From: an uncultured bacterium
Lineage (GTDB): Bacteria; Patescibacteriota; CALEFQ01
Length of the DNA: 25,975 bases
Reading direction: 5' to 3'
Assembly (NCBI GenBank): GCA_937877125.1
Contig: CALEFQ010000011.1
Span: forward strand, 1-25,975
Shown: in pieces, positions 1 through 7,158 of the stretch
Numbering within the stretch: position 1 is the stretch's first letter
Layout of the letters: each line of letters opens with the position of its first letter
Made by a program: the position numbers and the translations under genes
Notes under the pieces: model-generated
The model's database searches: none
Told to the model about the DNA's origin: nothing
The model's input: only the letters and a program-made list of their open reading frames with translations

Positions 1-1
1 A

Positions 2-1531
2 GATTTGACCGAGGCGCCTTACCAAGTGGCCGCGGTCAGCCGCAAAAGCAAGAAAAAATCTCCAGCTCCCCCGTTTACCACTTCCACCCTGCAGCAAACC
101 GCCGCTAATTATTTGCGTTTTTCTTCGAAACAGACGATGATGCTGGCCCAGCAATTATACGAAGGCGTGGAACTAGGCGCCGAAGGGTCAGTCGGCTTGA
201 TCACTTACATGCGCACTGATTCTTTTAATCTTTCTCCGGAAGCCCTGACCGCCACTCATCAATTTATCAAAAAATCTTACGGCGACAAATACGCCCCGGC
301 CACGCCGCGCGCTTTCAAAACCAAGTCCAAAGGCGCCCAAGAAGCTCACGAAGCGATCAGGCCGACCGACGTCAATCATACTCCCGAGAAAGTAAAACCT
401 TTCCTGGACGAACGGCAGTTCAAGCTCTATGACCTGATCTGGCGCCGCCTCGTCGCCTCCCAGATGACCGAAGCCGAAACCGAAGCCACCACGGCTGATA
501 TCCGCGCCAATAATTATCTTTTCCGCGCCACCGGTTCGGTTATAACTTTTGACGGTTACTTGAAAATTTATCCCAGCGACACCAAAGATACCAGGTTGCC
601 GCCCCTATCCGAAAAAGAAAATTTGGACTTGATCAAGCTTCACTTAGATCAGCATTTTACCGAACCGCCCGCCCGTTTTACCGAAGCCTCACTGATCAAA
701 GCCATGGAAGCCGAAGGCATCGGCCGCCCCTCGACTTACGCGCCGACTATTTCCACGATAGTGGATCGAGGCTACGTGGAAAAAAACCAAGACCGCCGTT
801 TCGCCCCAACGCAAACGGGTGAATTGGTCAATAAAGTCTTGGTCGAGCATTTTCCCCAAATTGTCGACCTGAAATTCACCGCCGAAATGGAAAAAGAACT
901 GGACGAAGTCGCCCAGGGACAACGCCCATGGGTCCCGGTGATCAAAGCTTTTTATGCGCCTTTCAAAAAAAACCTAAAATTAAAAGACAAAGAATTGGAC
1001 AAAAAAGAATTGACCGAAGAAAAAACCGACGAAAAATGCGAGAAATGCGGCTCGCCCATGGTCATCAAAATGGGACGATTTGGCAAATTTATGGCTTGCT
1101 CCAAGTACCCGGAGTGCAAAAACACCAAGCCCCTGCCGGAGGAAGCGGCCAAGCAAGCCGAATTGTCTAAACAGTATGCCGAGGAAAAATGCCCCAAGTG
1201 CGGCGCCCCGATGCAAATAAAACGCGGCCGATTTGGATCGTTTCTCGGCTGTTCCAAATACCCGGAATGCAAAGGCATCAAGCCGATTGAAAAAAAGACC
1301 GGCGTCAAATGCCCGCAGTGCGAAAAAGGAGATATTATTGAGAAGCGAAGTAAAAAGGGCCGGACTTTTTTCGCCTGCAATCGTTTCCCCGACTGCGAGT
1401 TCGCTCTCTGGCAGAAACCGACCGGCGAGAAATGCCCGCAGTGCCAGTCGCTGCTCACTTTCGCGGCGGGAGGCAAAATAAAGTGCTCGAATAAGGAATG
1501 TAAGTTTGAAAAAATAGCGGAGAATAAATAA
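2..1531 (+). CDS. topA: DNA topoisomerase I, C-terminal part (5' end outside window)
   Basis: Type IA topoisomerase that relaxes negative supercoils through a transient 5'-phosphotyrosyl link. The reading frame is open from base 2 (D-L-T-E-A-P-Y...), so the gene is cut by the left edge; the TTG at base 5 is not a real start. The active-site motif TYMRTDS is present with the catalytic Tyr codon at 206-208, followed by the EAHEAIRPT and EGIGRPSTYAPTI signatures of the TopA gate. The C-terminus holds four Cys4 zinc ribbons: two with the CxKCGxPM...GCSKYPECK pattern, one CPQC...CNRFPDC, one CPQC...CSNKEC. They would bind DNA and are standard for bacterial TopA. It converges on the next gene over a shared terminator. 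Identification is secure. Confidence 0.97.
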   Translation, partial: DLTEAPYQVAAVSRKSKKKSPAPPFTTSTLQQTAANYLRFSSKQTMMLAQQLYEGVELGAEGSVGLITYMRTDSFNLSPEALTATHQFIKKSYGDKYAPATPRAFKTKSKGAQEAHEAIRPTDVNHTPEKVKPFLDERQFKLYDLIWRRLVASQMTEAETEATTADIRANNYLFRATGSVITFDGYLKIYPSDTKDTRLPPLSEKENLDLIKLHLDQHFTEPPARFTEASLIKAMEAEGIGRPSTYAPTISTIVDRGYVEKNQDRRFAPTQTGELVNKVLVEHFPQIVDLKFTAEMEKELDEVAQGQRPWVPVIKAFYAPFKKNLKLKDKELDKKELTEEKTDEKCEKCGSPMVIKMGRFGKFMACSKYPECKNTKPLPEEAAKQAELSKQYAEEKCPKCGAPMQIKRGRFGSFLGCSKYPECKGIKPIEKKTGVKCPQCEKGDIIEKRSKKGRTFFACNRFPDCEFALWQKPTGEKCPQCQSLLTFAAGGKIKCSNKECKFEKIAENK

Positions 1532-1540
1532 ATCAAAAAT

Positions 1541-1583
1541 AAAACGACAGCAGCCTGCCGATACAGCTGGCCGCTGTCGTTTT
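1541..1583. terminator. Bidirectional intrinsic terminator between topA and the SGNH hydrolase gene
   Basis: AAAACGACAGC at 1541-1551 pairs perfectly with GCTGTCGTTTT at 1573-1583. The A and T flanks give a U-tract in either direction, fitting the convergent gene pair. Confidence 0.85.
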
Positions 1584-1603
1584 ATTATCAATCTATCGTG
1601 TTT

Positions 1604-2239
1604 CTAAATCCATCTCTGCCCCACCAAAAACCTCTTCACGATTTCCCAGATCAGCTTATGCCCGGCGGTATTGGGATGGACTCCATCGACCATTTTTTTG
1701 ATTGCAAAATCGGCGGGCAACTCAACCGACAAATCAATAAATGGGATCTCCGCTTGCCGGCACACCTCTTTTAAAATTTGATTATATTGGGTCAGATAGC
1801 GATTCAGATACGACCCATTTTTATACCAGGGAATCGGATTCAATCGCTTTTCATCCACTGCCTTTATGCCCAAGAAAACAATCTTGCCGGGAAATTTTTG
1901 GGCCGTCTCTATAAGCTTAGCCATATTTGAACGGAATTGTTCCGGGGAGATTTGATTCCGCTTTTCCCGTTTTAGATACATGGCGTCGTTGGACCCGTTT
2001 TGGAATATGAATATGGTTTCTTTTTCTTCACCTATTCGCACACGAGTTTCATTGGCAAAACGCTGGAGCAACCCGGTCGAAACATCTCCGGAAATCCCCA
2101 AATTATAGACCGGAAAATAATAATTAGGACTCTCCAGAGCTTTTCGCTCACAATAAGCATTCAGATGCGCCACCCAACCGCCAGCCGGATCCAACGAACC
2201 GTGGGCCGTACTGTCGCCAAAAACTAATATTTGAGGCAT
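1604..2239 (-). CDS. SGNH/GDSL-family hydrolase (putative esterase)
   Basis: A 211-aa serine hydrolase of the SGNH superfamily. Block I is FGDSTAHG with the nucleophile Ser at residue 9, the GxND block is NGSND near residue 82, and block V is DGVHPNTAGH near residue 185, supplying catalytic Asp and His. No signal peptide or membrane segment is visible, so it is probably cytoplasmic. Family members deacylate lipids, carbohydrates or peptidoglycan components; the substrate cannot be read from sequence. The ATG start has no Shine-Dalgarno sequence but a good promoter lies about 45 nt upstream. Single-gene unit, ending at the shared terminator. Confidence 0.88.
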   Translation of the reverse strand: MPQILVFGDSTAHGSLDPAGGWVAHLNAYCERKALESPNYYFPVYNLGISGDVSTGLLQRFANETRVRIGEEKETIFIFQNGSNDAMYLKREKRNQISPEQFRSNMAKLIETAQKFPGKIVFLGIKAVDEKRLNPIPWYKNGSYLNRYLTQYNQILKEVCRQAEIPFIDLSVELPADFAIKKMVDGVHPNTAGHKLIWEIVKRFLVGQRWI

Positions 2240-2291
2240 AATTTTTTAATTACGTATTAATTATTTATTAACTGAAGCATCAGCACTTGTT

Positions 2292-2320
2292 ATTATAAAA
2301 TCAAACCGTTGGGTTGCCAA
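2292..2320 (-). promoter_or_regulatory. Sigma70-type promoter of the SGNH hydrolase gene
   Basis: On the minus strand TTGGCA (2320-2315), 17-nt spacer, TATAAT (2297-2292). Predicted start near 2285, giving a leader of about 45 nt. Confidence 0.7.
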
Positions 2321-2359
2321 GAGACCAATGTAGCACCAGAAGGCGTTTTTGTGTTACCA

Positions 2360-2388
2360 TAGACAAAACGGCTGTTTTAGTATATAAT
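2360..2388 (+). promoter_or_regulatory. Promoter of the Rel/SpoT gene, predicted leaderless transcript
   Basis: TAGACA (2360-2365), 17-nt spacer, TATAAT (2383-2388). Only eight bases separate the -10 box from the ATG at 2397, so transcription should begin at or within two bases of the start codon. Confidence 0.72.
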
Positions 2389-2396
2389 TGGTGATT

Positions 2397-4571
2397 ATGC
2401 CTAAAAAGACTCGAGTTAAAACTTATACCTCCCCTTTTAAATCCGAAATCTTTCGGCGGGCTTTGGATTTTGCCCGCCAAGCTCACCGCGGACAGAAACG
2501 CCAAACCGACGAAGATTATATCGCTCACCCTTTGGCCGTCGCCAATATTCTGGCCGAAATGCATCTGGATGAAGAAACCATCGCCGCGGCGATTCTCCAC
2601 GACACGGTCGAAGACGCCCGTATTCCCATTAAAGAAATCAGCCAAAAATTCGGGCCGACCATCGCCAATCTGGTCCAAGGAGTGACCAAGCTGGACCGGC
2701 TTTCATTTTCCGGCGGGAGCGAAGACTATTCAATTGAAAACCTACGCCATATGTTCTTGGCCATGTCTCAGGACATCAGGGTGGTTTTAATAAAACTGGC
2801 TGATCGACTCCACAATATGCGCAGCCTAGCTTTTAAGGATCAGAATGCCCAGATCCGCATCGCCCGCGAAACTCTAGATATTTACGCCCCGGTGGCCGAG
2901 CGCTTGTGTATGGGTGAATTCAAAGGGATTCTTGAAGACCTGGCTTTTCCTTACGCTTATCCCGAAGAGTACAAATGGATCAAGGATCACATGACCAAGG
3001 CCTACGAATACCGCCACCGCGTCACCGAGCAGACCAAAAGGAGTTTGCGTAAGCAACTGGCGCTCAAACAGGTAAAGTTTTATGACACCCACGGCCGCGC
3101 CAAGCATCTTTTCAGCTTGTATAAGAAGCTGCTGCTCCATAATATGGATGTTACCCAGATTTATGACTTAGTCGCCGTCCGCGTGGTGGTCCGAGACATT
3201 GACGAGTGTTATAAGGCGCCGGGCGTGATCCACCAAAAATGGAAGCCTTTGCCTAACCGCATCAAAGACTATATCGCCACGCCCAAGCCAAACGGCTACC
3301 GGTCTTTGCATACCACGATCATCAGTAATATCGAAGAGGAAATCGTGGAAGTCCAAATCCGCACGCCGCAAATGCACGCCGAGGCGGAATACGGCGTCGC
3401 GGCCCACTGGTATTACAAGCACCAGCTGGAAGCCTCCAAGCAAATGGCCGCCCACACCTGGAACTGGTTCAGTGTTTTCAAAAAAAACCGGAACGGACCG
3501 GGTTCTTTCCAAAATCTGCCCTGGATCAAACAGATCGCCGAACTCAAAGACGAGGTCCGTAAACCGCGCGATTTCCTGAAAAGTATCCAGTCCGACGTGT
3601 TGAAAAACCGGATCCTGGTGCTGACTCCGACCGGCGATATTCGAACTCTGCCGACCGGATCGACCCCGGTTGATTTCGCCTATTCGATTCATACCGACAT
3701 CGGGCACAGCTGTATCGGCGCCAAAATCAATAACGAGCTAGTCCCTCTGAACGTCAAAATAAACAATGGCGATGTCGTCAAAATAATCACCAGCCGGATG
3801 GCTAAAGGGCCGAAACGCCAATGGCTGGAATTCGTAGTCACGGCCAATGCCCGCAACAAAATCCTGGAATGGTATAAAAGCATCGATGCTAAGGAAAACA
3901 TCAAGTACGGCCGAGAAGCGCTGGCGGACGCGCTCGAAGACCGTTATCAGCTGACTTTATCTAAAGCCAAGGCTAAGTTGGTTAATGTCCAAAATAAGCT
4001 GCTTTACAAAACCTTGCCGGAACTTTTCGGGGCGATCGGCCGTGGTGAATTGACCGCCCACCAAGTAATTGACCAAATGTTCCCGGAAAAAGCCGCGCCG
4101 AAACCAGGCGAGATATTAGTCTCCCTGGATAAAAACCAAACTGTCTTGATCAACGGACAAAACCTCGCGGTCGATTTCGGAAATTGCTGTCAGCCCAAAG
4201 AAGGAGATCCAATCACGGCCCGAGTCGCTGACAACCATATCGTCGTGCATAAGAATGATTGCGCGGAATTAAAAAATACCGGTGCGGCCTACCTGATCAA
4301 GATCCAATGGGCCAAAGAAACTGAACAGCTCCCGCAAGCGACCTTGCTAGTGGAAAGCTTTTCCCGCAACGGATTACTGCGCGACGTGGCCGACGCCCTG
4401 GCGAAAGCGGAAATCAGCATTCTCTCTTTCTCAGTCAAACATCTGGTGGCGGGCGACCCCCGATTAATCGGGCAACTGACCGTGGAATACGAAAAAGCTA
4501 AAGACCTAGAAGAAGCTATGCAGGCTATCCGAAAGATCAAAAACATTATCTCGGTAAAGAAAGACAAATAG
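2397..4571 (+). CDS. Bifunctional (p)ppGpp synthetase/hydrolase, RelA/SpoT family
   Basis: Long RSH protein (724 aa) controlling the stringent-response alarmone. Domains in order: HD hydrolase, residues about 25-180, with H30, the H68-D69 pair and VEDA; synthetase, about 240-350, with the substrate-loop motif KPNGYRSLHT and VQIRTPQMHAEAEYG; TGS, about 400-465 (starting RILVLTPTGDI); C-terminal ACT about 650-724. RIKDYIA carries the RxKD signature typical of bifunctional Rel/SpoT rather than the acidic signature of RelA, and the HD residues are intact, so both activities are likely. Upstream TTG (2388) and GTG (2391) overlap or abut the -10 box, so ATG 2397 is chosen as start. Length is normal for the family. 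Confidence 0.95.
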   Translation: MPKKTRVKTYTSPFKSEIFRRALDFARQAHRGQKRQTDEDYIAHPLAVANILAEMHLDEETIAAAILHDTVEDARIPIKEISQKFGPTIANLVQGVTKLDRLSFSGGSEDYSIENLRHMFLAMSQDIRVVLIKLADRLHNMRSLAFKDQNAQIRIARETLDIYAPVAERLCMGEFKGILEDLAFPYAYPEEYKWIKDHMTKAYEYRHRVTEQTKRSLRKQLALKQVKFYDTHGRAKHLFSLYKKLLLHNMDVTQIYDLVAVRVVVRDIDECYKAPGVIHQKWKPLPNRIKDYIATPKPNGYRSLHTTIISNIEEEIVEVQIRTPQMHAEAEYGVAAHWYYKHQLEASKQMAAHTWNWFSVFKKNRNGPGSFQNLPWIKQIAELKDEVRKPRDFLKSIQSDVLKNRILVLTPTGDIRTLPTGSTPVDFAYSIHTDIGHSCIGAKINNELVPLNVKINNGDVVKIITSRMAKGPKRQWLEFVVTANARNKILEWYKSIDAKENIKYGREALADALEDRYQLTLSKAKAKLVNVQNKLLYKTLPELFGAIGRGELTAHQVIDQMFPEKAAPKPGEILVSLDKNQTVLINGQNLAVDFGNCCQPKEGDPITARVADNHIVVHKNDCAELKNTGAAYLIKIQWAKETEQLPQATLLVESFSRNGLLRDVADALAKAEISILSFSVKHLVAGDPRLIGQLTVEYEKAKDLEEAMQAIRKIKNIISVKKDK

Positions 4572-4598
4572 AAAAACCGCGCCGAAACGCGGTTTTTC
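4571..4598. terminator. Bidirectional terminator between the Rel/SpoT gene and parB
   Basis: GAAAAACCGCG (4571-4581) pairs with CGCGGTTTTTC (4588-4598) around a 6-nt loop. A/T flanks serve both convergent genes. Confidence 0.88.
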
Positions 4599-4611
4599 TA
4601 TTTTGGGAATT

Positions 4612-5478
4612 TTACATTTGTTCGCCGACAATCTTGCCCGCCACCGTCCGGAATTCATCCGGCGAATAGCAATCAATCACCAAACGGGCTCCTTTGGCCT
4701 TTTTCAACACTGTGACTTTCGCCCCTAGCTTCTCCCGCAGCTGCTCTTCAAAATCGGCGTAAAAAGGATCGCGGGCCGACGCGACTCGGGATCGCTGATG
4801 CTTCGGCACCAGATTCTCGGCGCCCCGAACATTTATTTTACCCCGTAATATTTCATTAAACATCCGCCGCTGTTCCGCTTCGGAGCGAGCGCCCAGGATT
4901 GCTTTGGCATGGCCGGTAGTAATCTTGCCCGCGGCCAGGGCCTCCTGGATTTCTTCCGGCAAGTCGAGCAGACGCAAAGTATTGGCAACCTGTTCCCGAG
5001 ATTTGCCGACCCGGATAGCGACACCTTCCTGCGTTAGCTTAAAATCATCAATCAAGCGGCGGTAAGCGCGCGCTTTTTCCATAGGATTCAGGTCGGACCG
5101 ATGCAAATTTTCTACGATCGCGATTTCTAATTTATCCTGGTCCGTCGCCTCTTTGACTATCGCCGGGACCTCAGCCAGTCCTGCTAATTTAGCCGCCCGG
5201 GAACGTCGCTCGCCGGCAATCAATTCAAAACCACCGTCGACCTTCGTGACCAACAACGGCTGCAAAACGCCATGTTTTCTGATTGATTCCGCCAAATCAC
5301 GCAATTCATCTTCGGCAAAATGACGCCGCGGCTGATGCGGATTAGCGACAATTTTACTGACCGGAATAGAAACTACCGGGTTCTCGCCGGAACCAGTCTC
5401 CCCTGAATTATTTGTTTCTGTTTTGGTTTTGGTCGGGATCAGCGCTTCTAATCCCCGACCGAGTACCTGACGAGGCAT
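4612..5478 (-). CDS. parB: Chromosome-partitioning protein ParB (Spo0J-like)
   Basis: 288-aa CTP-dependent DNA clamp that loads at parS and works with ParA in chromosome segregation. Near the N-terminus GRGLEALIP (residues 7-15) is the ParA-stimulating segment. The CTPase core holds GERRSRA at 89-95 and ENLHRSDLNP at about 123-132. An HTH region follows (VAIRVGKSREQVANTLRLL), then a C-terminal dimerisation domain. It follows parA in the same direction, separated by 79 bp occupied almost entirely by an inverted heptad repeat, and has no visible Shine-Dalgarno sequence. I saw no parS-like palindrome containing CACGTG in the window. Confidence 0.96.
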   Translation of the reverse strand: MPRQVLGRGLEALIPTKTKTETNNSGETGSGENPVVSIPVSKIVANPHQPRRHFAEDELRDLAESIRKHGVLQPLLVTKVDGGFELIAGERRSRAAKLAGLAEVPAIVKEATDQDKLEIAIVENLHRSDLNPMEKARAYRRLIDDFKLTQEGVAIRVGKSREQVANTLRLLDLPEEIQEALAAGKITTGHAKAILGARSEAEQRRMFNEILRGKINVRGAENLVPKHQRSRVASARDPFYADFEEQLREKLGAKVTVLKKAKGARLVIDCYSPDEFRTVAGKIVGEQM

Positions 5479-5484
5479 AAATTT

Positions 5485-5559
5485 AGGTCAAAGGTCAAAA
5501 GTCAAAGGTAAAAAGTGTAACAATCGGACATATTACTTTTTACCTTTAACTTTTGACTT
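5485..5559. repeat. Heptad repeat R1, inverted arms, parA-parB junction
   Basis: Left arm 5485-5515 reads as consecutive 7-mers AGGTCAA, AGGTCAA, AAGTCAA, AGGTAAA. Right arm 5535-5559 is the reverse-complement counterpart (CTTTTTA, CCTTTAA, CTTTTGA, CTT). The arms can form a long imperfect hairpin. The right arm overlaps the parA stop codon and the left arm lies 7 nt from the parB start. Confidence 0.8.
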
Positions 5560-6319
5560 ATTCCAGTCTCATCACCTCTTCCGCCAACTGGCGATAAGCC
5601 CGCGCCCCTTTGGACCAGGGATCATACTGACGGATCGTCAGCCCGTGGCTGGGCGCTTCCGACAAACGAACATTGCGCGGAATCACGGAATCAAAAATTT
5701 TGTTTGGGAAATGGCGATTCATTTCTTTCTGCACTTGAGCCGAAAGCTTGGTGCGTTTGTCATGCATGGTAATCACGGCACCCAAAACACGCAAACCGGG
5801 ATTTAGATTTTTTTGCACGAGGTGAATCGTTTCCAGGAGCTGACCTAAACCTTCCAAGGCGTAGTATTCGCTTTGCACCGGGATCAACACGCTATCGGCC
5901 GCCACCAGGCTATTGACCGTCAAGATACCCAGCGAGGGCGGACAATCGATCAAGATATAATCATAGTCGTTGCGAATCCCGAGCAGAGATTCGCGCAAGC
6001 GCTCTTCTCTTTTTTCAGCGGAAACTAATTCGACATTAGCCGCGGCCAAAGACGGAGTTGAGGGAAAAACGCGCAAGTTTTGGATTGGGGTATTCTGAAT
6101 CACCGTGGCGGCCTCCGCCCGTCCCGATAGCACTTCGTAAAGACCCGAGGTAAGCTGAGCCGGAATGACGCCTAAACCGCTAGTGGCATTACCCTGGGGA
6201 TCGGAATCGACCACTAAAACATACTTACCTAATTCAGCTAAATAAGCGCCTAAATTAAGAACCGTCGTCGTCTTGCCCACGCCACCTTTTTGATTAACTA
6301 GCGCAATAATTTTGGCCAT
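5558..6319 (-). CDS. parA: Chromosome-partitioning ATPase ParA (Soj-like)
   Basis: 253-aa deviant-Walker ATPase that positions ParB-parS complexes on the nucleoid. The Walker A motif KGGVGKTT is at residues 10-17, including the signature lysine; DSDPQGNAT follows near 39-47 and the Walker B-like LIDCPPSLG near 123-131. There is no N-terminal HTH extension, which fits chromosomal Soj rather than plasmid type Ia ParA. First gene of the parAB operon, with its own promoter divergent from the Nudix gene. No Shine-Dalgarno sequence is seen before the ATG; the 27-nt leader contains a small GAGC/GCTC stem (6331-6344). Confidence 0.96.
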   Translation of the reverse strand: MAKIIALVNQKGGVGKTTTVLNLGAYLAELGKYVLVVDSDPQGNATSGLGVIPAQLTSGLYEVLSGRAEAATVIQNTPIQNLRVFPSTPSLAAANVELVSAEKREERLRESLLGIRNDYDYILIDCPPSLGILTVNSLVAADSVLIPVQSEYYALEGLGQLLETIHLVQKNLNPGLRVLGAVITMHDKRTKLSAQVQKEMNRHFPNKIFDSVIPRNVRLSEAPSHGLTIRQYDPWSKGARAYRQLAEEVMRLE

Positions 6320-6352
6320 ACAAAACCAAGAGCTTAACGGCTCAACTCCTAC

Positions 6353-6381
6353 ATTCTAACGCAAACATTCCCGGTTGACAA
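6353..6381 (-). promoter_or_regulatory. parA promoter, overlapping the divergent Nudix promoter
   Basis: Minus strand: TTGTCA (6381-6376), 17-nt spacer, TAGAAT (6358-6353). Predicted start about 6346. Its -35 box occupies almost the same bases as the -35 box of the plus-strand promoter. Confidence 0.65.
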
Positions 6382-6403
6382 GCGCCTCTTTTTCCCCCAT
6401 AAT
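6375..6403 (+). promoter_or_regulatory. Promoter of the Nudix hydrolase gene
   Basis: TTGACA (6375-6380), 17-nt spacer, CATAAT (6398-6403). The TTG of this -35 box is also the first possible start codon of the longest reading frame, which argues that translation starts downstream at ATG 6435. Confidence 0.72.
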
Positions 6404-6434
6404 TGACCGTATTGAAGCTTTTATTAGTATTGTT

Positions 6435-6887
6435 ATGACTAATCTGATAAAGAAAGAACCCAAAGTCGGCGTCGGTTTCGGGGTGATGATACTAAAAGGA
6501 CGAAAAGTTTTACTGGGAAAAAGACACACCGATCCGAAAAAAGCAGACTCGGCTCTGCACGGCGAGGGAACCTGGACCATGCCCGGCGGCAAACTAGATT
6601 TTGGCGAAGAACTTCGAGATGGAGCCTATCGAGAAGTCCTCGAAGAAACAGGGATGAAAATCAATCGCTCCCGACTCCAGCTGATCAGCGTAGCTGACAA
6701 TATCGTAGCTGATGCCCATTTTATGACGATTGGTTTTTTATGCCGCGATTTCAGTCACCAACCGGAGATTCGCGAACCCGAGGAGATCACTGAATGGCGC
6801 TGGTTCCCAATCAACCACCTTCCCCATCCAATGTATTTTCCTTCAGCCAAGATTATCAAACATTTTCAGTCCAAACAAGTATATTAA
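6435..6887 (+). CDS. Nudix hydrolase (MutT-like)
   Basis: 150-aa protein with a complete Nudix box: GGKLDFGEELRDGAYREVLEET(G), matching Gx5Ex7REUxEExGU. Family members hydrolyse nucleoside diphosphates linked to another moiety, such as oxidised dNTPs, NDP-sugars or ADP-ribose; the substrate is not readable here. The start is placed at ATG 6435 because the longer frame begins inside the -35 box. That start leaves about a 25-nt leader without a clear Shine-Dalgarno sequence and begins MTNLIKKEPKVGVG, as expected just before the first beta strand. Monocistronic or read through into the tRNA gene just downstream. Confidence 0.9.
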   Translation: MTNLIKKEPKVGVGFGVMILKGRKVLLGKRHTDPKKADSALHGEGTWTMPGGKLDFGEELRDGAYREVLEETGMKINRSRLQLISVADNIVADAHFMTIGFLCRDFSHQPEIREPEEITEWRWFPINHLPHPMYFPSAKIIKHFQSKQVY

Positions 6888-6918
6888 TTTTGTTTTTTGC
6901 ATTGTGCCCTATTTTTTA

Positions 6919-7005
6919 GCCGACGTGGCGGAACTGGCATACGCGTGCGACTCAAAATCGCATGGCCGCAAGGCCGTGTGGGTTCAACTCCCACCGTCGG
7001 CACCA
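6919..7005 (+). tRNA. tRNA-Leu, anticodon CAA, CCA encoded
   Basis: Acceptor stem GCCGACG (6919-6925) pairs with CGTCGGC (6995-7001), followed by discriminator A and encoded CCA (7003-7005). Anticodon stem TGCGA/TCGCA holds loop CTCAAAA with anticodon CAA at 6953-6955, reading UUG. A long class II variable arm (GGCC-GCAA-GGCC) and T arm GTGGG-TTCAACT-CCCAC are present. 87 nt. Confidence 0.97.
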
Positions 7006-7060
7006 ACCTTGGACCAACCCTTCTTTTGTTTCAAGCTAGCTCAAGGCAGTCAAGATTAAG

Positions 7061-7092
7061 AAAAGATCGGCGCAGCGGCCGATTCTTTTTAT
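7061..7092 (+). terminator. Intrinsic terminator after tRNA-Leu
   Basis: Stem AAGATCGGC (7063-7071) against GCCGATTCTT (7078-7087), one imperfect position near the base, running into a T-rich tract. Confidence 0.7.
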
Positions 7093-7103
7093 TGCCTAAA
7101 AAC

Positions 7104-7132
7104 TTGGCCAAAAAGTAAATTTAAGGTATAAT
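7104..7132 (+). promoter_or_regulatory. Promoter of the ATP-grasp gene
   Basis: TTGGCC (7104-7109), 17-nt spacer, TATAAT (7127-7132). Predicted start near 7139, leaving about a 20-nt leader without a Shine-Dalgarno sequence. Confidence 0.65.
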
Positions 7133-7158
7133 TGTCTTGATTTTAACGTTTTATCTAC

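Noticed and set aside
952..1591. Long minus-strand frames (203 and 194 codons) opposite topA
   Set aside because: Antisense shadows of the zinc-ribbon region, caused by the codon pattern of topA; no promoter or ribosome site.
3168..3707. 179-codon minus-strand frame opposite the Rel/SpoT gene
   Set aside because: Antisense shadow of a secure gene with no recognisable protein features.
5485..5559. CRISPR array or parS site
   Set aside because: Units are 7 bp without spacers, so not CRISPR; no CACGTG-type palindrome, so not a recognisable parS.
6375..6434. N-terminal extension of the Nudix protein from TTG
   Set aside because: The TTG is the -35 box and the extension covers the promoter; the Nudix fold begins after ATG 6435.
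6730..7118. Plus-strand frames over the tRNA-Leu gene
   Set aside because: They translate the tRNA and terminator; the tRNA is certain and no ribosome site exists.
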